From: an uncultured Pirellulaceae bacterium
GTDB taxonomy: Bacteria > Planctomycetota > Planctomycetia > Pirellulales > Pirellulaceae
NCBI GenBank assembly: GCA_947258905.1
Contig: CAMYKF010000142.1
Coordinates: forward strand, 1 to 5,591
Length of the DNA stretch: 5,591 nt
Direction of reading: 5' to 3'
This document shows positions 1-5,591 of this stretch, piece after piece. The notes below the pieces were generated by a model. It was not told where the DNA came from. It searched no databases and was given only the letters and a program-made list of their open reading frames with translations. How positions within the stretch are numbered: the first letter of the stretch is position 1; the number at the start of each line of letters is the position of its first letter. The position numbers and the translations under genes were made by a program.

Positions 1-1127
1 CTCAACTCGATGAACCACAGTGGCAGATAAGCACCCAGCAGGTCCATACGCGCGGCTTCGACCGGCAGGGCCGCGCCGAACAACATGCACACGCCCGCAA
101 AGAACACGATCACGGCCGCAATTCGTGGCGCAATGTCCGGAGTCCACACGCCGAGAAACGAAAACGCCTTTTTCAGGTGCTCCCGTTGCGTCAGTAATTC
201 GTGGGCGCCCAGCATCCCGATACCGATCACCATAGGCGTCAAATAGAAGATCAGCCGATAGGCCATCAATGACGCAAACAATTCCGGTTCGGCTTCGGGC
301 GATGGAGCCAGCAGCGTAATCAGGCACAATTCCAGCACGCCCAGTCCGCCAGGAACTTGCGTCACAAACACGGCCACCTGGGCCAGCAGAAAGATCCCCA
401 CGAATTTAAAATAGCTGATCTCGATCGACTCGGGCAACAACACGTAGACAATCGCGGCGGCTACCAACAGGTCGATGGCGGCGACGATGTATTGCATGAC
501 CGACAGGCCAAATGGTGGTGGATGAAACTCCTTGGTCCAGAGCTTCAGCGGCTTGCCGATAAAGCTGACCGCCAGATAGCCAATCGCCAACACCGTCAGG
601 ATGATGCCCAACGGCCGTGTCGTTTTCATGGGCAGCGAAATGGCTTCGGGAATTTCCAGCGGCGCGATCAGGAAAACCACGCCCGACAGCGCGAACAGCC
701 CGATCCAGAACGTGATCGCCAGGATGAACAGCAGCGTTACGATTTCCGCCGCCGACAATCCCCATGTCGAATACAGCCGGTATCGGATCGTGGAACCGCC
801 AAACAACAAACCGAAATTGTTACCCACCGAATAGCCCAGGAAGGAAGCCAGCGCCACTCGGCCAAATTTCATCGGATGCCGGATGTACCAGATCCCCAGC
901 CAGTCGTAGCAAACCAGAATCGCGTAATTGGCAAGGGTGAAAAAGATGGCCAGGGCCAGTTTCCAAACCGGGATGGCCAGCAACCCTTCCTTGAATTGCT
1001 GCAGGCTGTACTCTTTCAGTTCAAGGTGCAGAAACCACAGCGCAGCGACTAACATCACCAGAACAAACACCGGTCCCGCCCAGGCTTTCAGGTGTTGAAA
1101 CCGTGTCTTGATTTCCGGTTTGTCCAA
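1..1127 (-). CDS. MprF-like membrane protein (lysylphosphatidylglycerol synthase/flippase family), C-terminus off the left edge
   Basis: The visible 375 residues are strongly hydrophobic, with about eight or more membrane segments (roughly residues 17-35, 54-73, 90-110, 128-155, 172-191, 209-231, 238-258, 286-308, 332-354). Motifs fit the N-terminal flippase region of MprF and its YbhN/UPF0104 relatives: GYSVGNNFG at 98-106, GGSTIRYRLYSTWGLS at 110-125, VPGGLGVLE at 258-266, and AYRLIFYLTP at 289-298. The sequence after residue 350 (ALPVEAARMDLLGAYLPL) resembles the MprF segment following the eighth helix, which favours an MprF-type protein over a short YbhN protein. MprF proteins flip aminoacylated phosphatidylglycerol to the outer leaflet, and a C-terminal cytosolic domain makes the lipid. 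That domain is not in the window, so synthase activity cannot be claimed. The start is TTG at 1127: an in-frame TAA lies four codons upstream and AAAGGA lies 5 bases before it. The gene is divergent from the cytochrome/DUF1501 pair. Confidence 0.85.
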   Translation of the reverse strand, partial: MDKPEIKTRFQHLKAWAGPVFVLVMLVAALWFLHLELKEYSLQQFKEGLLAIPVWKLALAIFFTLANYAILVCYDWLGIWYIRHPMKFGRVALASFLGYSVGNNFGLLFGGSTIRYRLYSTWGLSAAEIVTLLFILAITFWIGLFALSGVVFLIAPLEIPEAISLPMKTTRPLGIILTVLAIGYLAVSFIGKPLKLWTKEFHPPPFGLSVMQYIVAAIDLLVAAAIVYVLLPESIEISYFKFVGIFLLAQVAVFVTQVPGGLGVLELCLITLLAPSPEAEPELFASLMAYRLIFYLTPMVIGIGMLGAHELLTQREHLKKAFSFLGVWTPDIAPRIAAVIVFFAGVCMLFGAALPVEAARMDLLGAYLPLWFIEL

Positions 1128-1132
1128 GGTGT

Positions 1133-1147
1133 TCCTTTAACCTTTAC
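1133..1147 (-). promoter_or_regulatory. Ribosome binding site of the mprF-like gene, duplicated by a tandem heptamer
   Basis: On the minus strand AAAGGA (1138-1133) lies 5 bases before the TTG start at 1127, a normal Shine-Dalgarno distance. Together with the in-frame stop at 1139-1137 it fixes the start codon. The heptamers GTAAAGG (1147-1141) and TTAAAGG (1140-1134) stand side by side, so a second AAAGG sits 7 bases further upstream. The two plus-strand genes have no comparable site. Confidence 0.6.
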
Positions 1148-1200
1148 CGTGCCTGTGCCAGGTCCCGGATCCCCGTTCGCCGCGAGCCACCACCCAATCT

Positions 1201-1272
1201 GCCGGTATCGTCCCAAGAAACCGGCCACGGGGTCAAGCGGATTGGCCAACCGCAAACGACGGGCAAGTCGTT
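1201..1272. repeat. Cluster of three inverted repeats
   Basis: Three dyads sit within 72 bases. GCCGGT (1201-1206) pairs with ACCGGC (1220-1225) across a 13-base loop. The 17-base element at 1237-1253 (GCGG-A-TTGGCCAA-CCGC) is self-complementary except for one extra A. AACGAC (1255-1260) pairs with GTCGTT (1267-1272) around a 6-base loop. They lie 74-145 bases upstream of the mprF-like start, so they could be operator sites or a structured 5' leader of that gene. No T run follows on either strand, so a terminator is unlikely. Short 6-base dyads also arise by chance in GC-rich DNA. The middle element is the strongest. Confidence 0.4.
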
Positions 1273-1358
1273 CCATTACCGCCCACCGGTCTGTGCCACA
1301 TTCGCCCGCGGGTCGGCGTCTCTCGTGGCGGCGGCGTCGGCCATTTCGAAAGGGGCTG

Positions 1359-1373
1359 ATCACGTGATACAAT
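1359..1373 (+). promoter_or_regulatory. Possible extended -10 promoter overlapped by a 10-base palindrome
   Basis: TGATACAAT (1365-1373) matches the extended -10 pattern TGnTATAAT at all but one defined position. The element 17 bases upstream, TTCGAA at 1345-1350, is a poor -35 match, as is common with extended -10 promoters. The predicted transcription start near 1380 would give a leader of about 100 bases for the cytochrome/DUF1501 operon. The perfect palindrome ATCACGTGAT (1359-1368, CACGTG core) overlaps the upstream part of the -10, where a repressor could block polymerase. Planctomycete promoters are poorly characterised, so this is a motif-level call only. Confidence 0.35.
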
Positions 1374-1415
1374 GAGTATTGACGAACTGCAGTGTGTCTC
1401 TCCGGTCACCAGCCG

Positions 1416-1439
1416 ATTCGCTAACGTCACGGAGCGAAT
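1416..1439 (+). repeat. Inverted repeat (7-base perfect stem) in the leader of the cytochrome gene
   Basis: ATTCGCT (1416-1422) pairs perfectly with AGCGAAT (1433-1439) around the 10-base loop AACGTCACGG. It ends 39 bases before the ATG at 1479, within the predicted 5' leader. It could be an RNA hairpin or a DNA-binding site. There is no U tract after it, so it is not an intrinsic terminator. Confidence 0.4.
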
Positions 1440-1478
1440 GCTCTGAGCCAACTTGAGCTTGAATGCGCCTATATCGCC

Positions 1479-4400
1479 ATGAATTCCTTGCGATCATCGA
1501 ATTATCACCGCGCCGGTTCACTTGCCAATACTACCCTGATCATGCTGCCGCTGGTTTCACTGGCCTGGCTGATTTGTGGTCTGTACTCTGCCCTGCCAAA
1601 TGCTCCCGCCCCTGTTCAGGAAGAGGTGACCGAGGGTCCCAACCTGATCGAGAATGCTTCGCTGGAGGAAGTCCGTAACGGGTTGCCAGCCGGCTGGACC
1701 CAGTCGACGTGGAGCGGTAATCCGGTCTTTGAAATCGAAGAGTCATTTGCGCGATCCGGTGAGCGTTGCGTGAAGATCCACTCGGAAGAGGGTGCCGACG
1801 CCAGCTGGAGCTTTCACGCCAGGCTGAAACCAAACACCCGTTACCGACTGAGTGCGTGGATCAAGACCGAGAACATCGACGCCGGAGGGTATGGCGCCCA
1901 GTTAAATTTGCACCAGCTGCAACACGAAGGCAAAACCGAGGCGATTCGCGGGACGCACGAATGGCGGCAAGTCACCAGTGAGTTCGACTCGGGCCCGCAC
2001 GATACGCTGCTGGTCAATCTGCTGTTCGGCGGTTGGGGCCGTGCCACCGGCACCGCCTGGTTCGACGACGTGCGACTGGTGGAACTCAGGGAACCCGCCA
2101 TGCCCGTGCTGGCTCGTGACGCGGCCGGGGAACTGTTCGAGACACGCGTGTTGCCCGTTCTCAGGGAACACTGTTTTTCCTGTCACGGTGAAGGCGACAA
2201 GGTGCGCGGCGGACTGGTGATGACCAATCGAGCTGACCTGATCGCCGGCGGCGATTCGGGCGAGGCCATCGACCTGGAATCACCCGAGGACAGTCTGCTG
2301 CTGGAAGCCATCACCTACGACAGTTACGAAATGCCGCCGGATGGACAATTGCCCGACGCTGACATCGAGGCCATCACCCAGTGGGTCCGCGCCGGTGCGC
2401 CATGGAAAGGCACCGAGATGGCCCGCGACGTCGATGAAAATCATGCGGGCGTGCCCCAGGTCAACGAGGAAACGAAACAGTGGTGGTCCTATCAGCCAGT
2501 ACCGCGACCCCAGCCGCCCGCTCTTGACGACCCGTGGGTGCAGAACGAAATCGATGCCTTCATTTTGAAAAAGTTGGACAACGCAGGACTTCAGCCCAAT
2601 CCGCAAGCGGATCGTCGCGCGCTGATCCGCCGCGCTTGCTATGACCTCACCGGCCTGCCGCCCGAGCCGGATGAAATCGCTTCATTCGTCGCCGATGACT
2701 CGCCCGATGCCTGGGAGAATCTGGTTGATCGACTGCTCGCATCGCCTCAATACGGCGAAAAATGGGGCCGGCACTGGCTGGATATCGTACGTTACGCCGA
2801 ATCCAACAGTTACGAACGCGACGGCACCAAGCCCTTCGTCTGGCGTTACCGCGATTACGTGATTCGCGCCTTCAACGATGACAAGCCGTACGACCAGTTC
2901 CTCATCGAGCAACTGGCCGGGGACGAAATGAACAACGTGACGCCCGAACGCATTATCGCTACCGGCTATTACCGGCTGGGCCGCTGGGACGATGAACCTG
3001 TCGACCCCAAACAGGCCTGGTACGACGATATGGACGATGTGCTGGCCACGACCAGCCAGGCCATGCTGGGCATGACCATCAACTGTGCCCGCTGTCACGA
3101 TCACAAGATTGATCCCGTGCCACAGGCGGACTACTACCGCATGTTGGCTTTCTTCCGCAACGTGCGTCGTTACGGCGTGCGGGCTCACGAAACCGTGGTG
3201 GATGCGTCGGTACGGGTCATTGCGCCGCAGGAAGCCCGGGAGAAGTACCGGGCCGAGATGGAGCAATACCATGCGGACGTGCAGGACAACCGGCGGGCGC
3301 TTGAGGTGATTGAGGAAATCGTCAAGGAAGACTTCATTCCCGTCGAACACGAGGAATTCAAGCACGAGATGAATCGCGTGCGACTGGTGCGAGCTCGGGC
3401 GGGCAAGGTCATTACCAACGAGCAAGCCGACCAATACGCAGCCCTGTTCGAGGAAATGAAACGTCTGCGACGCAGCAAACCCGCCGCGCTGGAGTCGGCC
3501 TTGTGCGTCAAGGAAACGGGCGTCGACCCGGAAGATACTTTCGTGCTGGTGCGTGGAAATCCGCACGTGGAGGGAGAACAAGTCGACCCGGGATTCCCGT
3601 CGGTGCTCTCGCCACCCGAACCGGAAATCGAAGTCCCGGTCGAAGGCCAGTCGACCGGGCGTCGCATGGCACTGGCCCGCTGGATCGCCAGTCCCGACAA
3701 TCCGCTCACGGCCCGCGTGATGGTCAATCGGATTTGGCAACACCATTTCGGCCGCGGCATCGTACGCTCGTCCAGTGACTTTGGATTTCAGGGGACTTTA
3801 CCCACGCATCCCCAATTGCTGGACTGGCTGGCCAGTGAGTTTGTCGCACGTGACTGGAGCATCAAGGCCATGCACAAACTGGTCATGATGAGTGCGGCAT
3901 ACCGCATGTCATCAGCCTTCAGTCAACAGGCGTACGACGTCGACCCGCTCAACGACAACTTCTGGCGTTTCGATATGCGTCGCCTGACGGCCGAGGAAAT
4001 CCGCGATTCCATTCTCGCCGTCAACGGGACGCTGAATCGCGACTCGATGTTTGGGCCCGGTATTTTTCCGAAACTGCCCGACGAGGTATTGCAGGGGCAG
4101 TCGATGCCGGGCCAGGGCTGGGGCAAATCTTCGCGGCAGGACAGGAACCGGAGAAGCGTTTACATCCACATCAAGCGATCGTTGCCGGTGCCGCTGATGG
4201 CCAGTTTTGATGTCGCCGATCCCGATTCACCCTGCCCTGTTCGTTTCAACACCGTCCAGCCCACGCAAGCGCTGGGCATGATCAACAGCCAGTTCATCGC
4301 TGAACAAGCCACGGCATTTTCCAAATATCTGAAGCTGGAGGTGCCCGACGACTTGCGTGGACAAATCAGTCTCGCACTGACCCGGGTCCTGCAACGCGAA

Positions 4401-4535
4401 CCAACGACAACCGAAATCGATCGTGGCGTGGCCTTTGTCAACCACGTTCACACGACGGGCACCGACCCTGAGCAAGCCTTAAAGCAGTTCTGTTTAATCG
4501 CCCTCAACCTTAACGAGTTCCTGTTTCTCGACTGA
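1479..4535 (+). CDS. Exported PSCyt1/DUF1549/DUF1553 (PSD1) planctomycete cytochrome with N-terminal carbohydrate-binding-like domain
   Basis: This 1018-residue protein appears complete. Residues 1-19 carry Arg5 and Arg11, and 20-38 form a hydrophobic signal or anchor segment. Residues about 55-203 look like a CBM4/9-type jelly roll: NLIENASLEE near the start, AWIKTENID in the middle, and a closing WFDDVRLVEL (194-203). PSCyt1 spans about 215-305, with haem motif CFSCH (232-236) and a likely distal Met285 in EMPPDG. DUF1549 (PSCyt2) spans about 352-562: DLTGLPPEPDE (389-399), YGEKWGRHWLDIVRYAES (425-442), and a second CXXCH, CARCH, at 536-540. A charged helical stretch follows (583-670), then RGNPHVEGE (692-700). 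DUF1553 (PSD1) spans about 726-985: ARWIASPDNPLTARVMVNRIW (733-753), RLTAEEIRDS (835-844), KRSLPVPL (899-906). The enzymatic role of the family is not established; extracytoplasmic electron transfer or polymer degradation is inference. ATG 1479 is the first start after an in-frame TAA at 1422; ATG 1542 would leave only a short signal core. No Shine-Dalgarno site is visible. It likely forms an operon with the DUF1501 gene 6 bases downstream. Confidence 0.95.
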   Translation: MNSLRSSNYHRAGSLANTTLIMLPLVSLAWLICGLYSALPNAPAPVQEEVTEGPNLIENASLEEVRNGLPAGWTQSTWSGNPVFEIEESFARSGERCVKIHSEEGADASWSFHARLKPNTRYRLSAWIKTENIDAGGYGAQLNLHQLQHEGKTEAIRGTHEWRQVTSEFDSGPHDTLLVNLLFGGWGRATGTAWFDDVRLVELREPAMPVLARDAAGELFETRVLPVLREHCFSCHGEGDKVRGGLVMTNRADLIAGGDSGEAIDLESPEDSLLLEAITYDSYEMPPDGQLPDADIEAITQWVRAGAPWKGTEMARDVDENHAGVPQVNEETKQWWSYQPVPRPQPPALDDPWVQNEIDAFILKKLDNAGLQPNPQADRRALIRRACYDLTGLPPEPDEIASFVADDSPDAWENLVDRLLASPQYGEKWGRHWLDIVRYAESNSYERDGTKPFVWRYRDYVIRAFNDDKPYDQFLIEQLAGDEMNNVTPERIIATGYYRLGRWDDEPVDPKQAWYDDMDDVLATTSQAMLGMTINCARCHDHKIDPVPQADYYRMLAFFRNVRRYGVRAHETVVDASVRVIAPQEAREKYRAEMEQYHADVQDNRRALEVIEEIVKEDFIPVEHEEFKHEMNRVRLVRARAGKVITNEQADQYAALFEEMKRLRRSKPAALESALCVKETGVDPEDTFVLVRGNPHVEGEQVDPGFPSVLSPPEPEIEVPVEGQSTGRRMALARWIASPDNPLTARVMVNRIWQHHFGRGIVRSSSDFGFQGTLPTHPQLLDWLASEFVARDWSIKAMHKLVMMSAAYRMSSAFSQQAYDVDPLNDNFWRFDMRRLTAEEIRDSILAVNGTLNRDSMFGPGIFPKLPDEVLQGQSMPGQGWGKSSRQDRNRRSVYIHIKRSLPVPLMASFDVADPDSPCPVRFNTVQPTQALGMINSQFIAEQATAFSKYLKLEVPDDLRGQISLALTRVLQREPTTTEIDRGVAFVNHVHTTGTDPEQALKQFCLIALNLNEFLFLD

Positions 4536-4541
4536 TCGATC

Positions 4542-5591
<1,050 letters not shown>

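Larger units (their letters stand above)
1128..1478. other. Divergent intergenic region, no convincing gene
   Basis: These 351 bases separate two divergently transcribed genes, so they must hold promoters in both directions. No RNA gene or intrinsic terminator (a hairpin followed by a T run) is visible. Open frames on both strands here are short and rich in Arg, Pro and Ser, with no recognisable domain. The content is several short inverted repeats (1201-1225, 1237-1253, 1255-1272, 1416-1439), a tandem heptamer (1134-1147), a small CCTG/CAGG stem (1152-1162), and one plausible plus-strand promoter near 1365. I found no good promoter for the minus-strand gene. A TTGACC (1236-1231, minus strand) has no matching -10 at a standard distance. 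Confidence 0.7.

Noticed and set aside
357..1052. A 231-codon open frame on the plus strand
   Set aside because: It is antisense to the mprF-like gene. Its product is full of Gln, Arg and Asp with no domain, while the minus strand encodes a clean polytopic membrane protein with family motifs.
1305..1312. CCCGCGGG palindrome
   Set aside because: Short GC-only palindromes are expected by chance in this base composition, and nothing around it supports a function.
1092..1367. A 91-codon plus-strand frame in the intergenic region
   Set aside because: Its product is low-complexity (Arg, Pro, Ser), has no recognisable domain, and overlaps the 5' end of the mprF-like gene antisense.
1379..1407. TTGACG at 1379-1384 as a -35 element for the cytochrome operon
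   Set aside because: No acceptable -10 sequence lies 16-18 bases downstream; the region there reads CCGGTCACC.
1560..1590. Possible lipoprotein signal at Cys33 of the cytochrome protein
   Set aside because: The residues before the cysteine (WLI-C) do not fit a lipobox, which needs a small residue directly before the Cys.
1463..1678. A plus-strand frame starting at ATG 1463, just before the cytochrome gene
   Set aside because: It overlaps the start of the cytochrome gene in another frame for nearly its whole length and encodes nothing recognisable.
2682..3746. A 354-codon open frame on the minus strand inside the cytochrome gene
   Set aside because: It lies fully antisense to a protein with clear family motifs on the plus strand, has a His/Val/Arg-rich composition with no recognisable domain, and is explained by codon bias that removes stops on the opposite strand.

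Overview
The window looks like a piece of a Planctomycetota chromosome, probably from the Pirellulales or a related order. The main reason is the pair of plus-strand genes: a large protein with planctomycete cytochrome (PSCyt1), DUF1549 and DUF1553 domains, followed 6 bases later by a twin-arginine DUF1501 protein. This pair occurs in many copies in planctomycete genomes and is uncommon elsewhere. Moderately GC-rich coding sequence and the lack of Shine-Dalgarno sites before the plus-strand genes fit the same group. The assignment rests on recognised sequence motifs, not on a database search.

Layout: (1) Bases 1-1127, minus strand: a polytopic membrane protein related to the flippase half of MprF (lysylphosphatidylglycerol synthase/flippase, YbhN/UPF0104-like). 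It starts at a TTG with a good ribosome binding site and runs off the left edge. (2) Bases 1128-1478: a 351-base divergent intergenic region. I see no convincing gene in it, but it holds a 7-base tandem repeat at the mprF-like ribosome binding site, several inverted repeats, a possible extended -10 promoter overlapped by a 10-base palindrome, and a hairpin just before the next gene. (3) Bases 1479-4535, plus strand: a 1018-residue exported protein with a carbohydrate-binding-like N-terminal domain, two CXXCH haem motifs and the DUF1549/DUF1553 modules. (4) Bases 4542-5591, plus strand: a DUF1501 protein with a Tat signal, cut by the right edge.

How the genes may work together: the two plus-strand genes almost certainly form one transcription unit acting outside the cytoplasmic membrane. 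The first would be a haem protein that may bind a glycan. The second belongs to the alkaline phosphatase/sulfatase-like superfamily. A role in handling complex polysaccharides is often suggested for such pairs, but no biochemical function can be read from this sequence. The divergent mprF-like gene concerns membrane lipid modification or translocation and need not be functionally linked to them. I found no tRNA, rRNA, CRISPR array, insertion sequence or phage gene.
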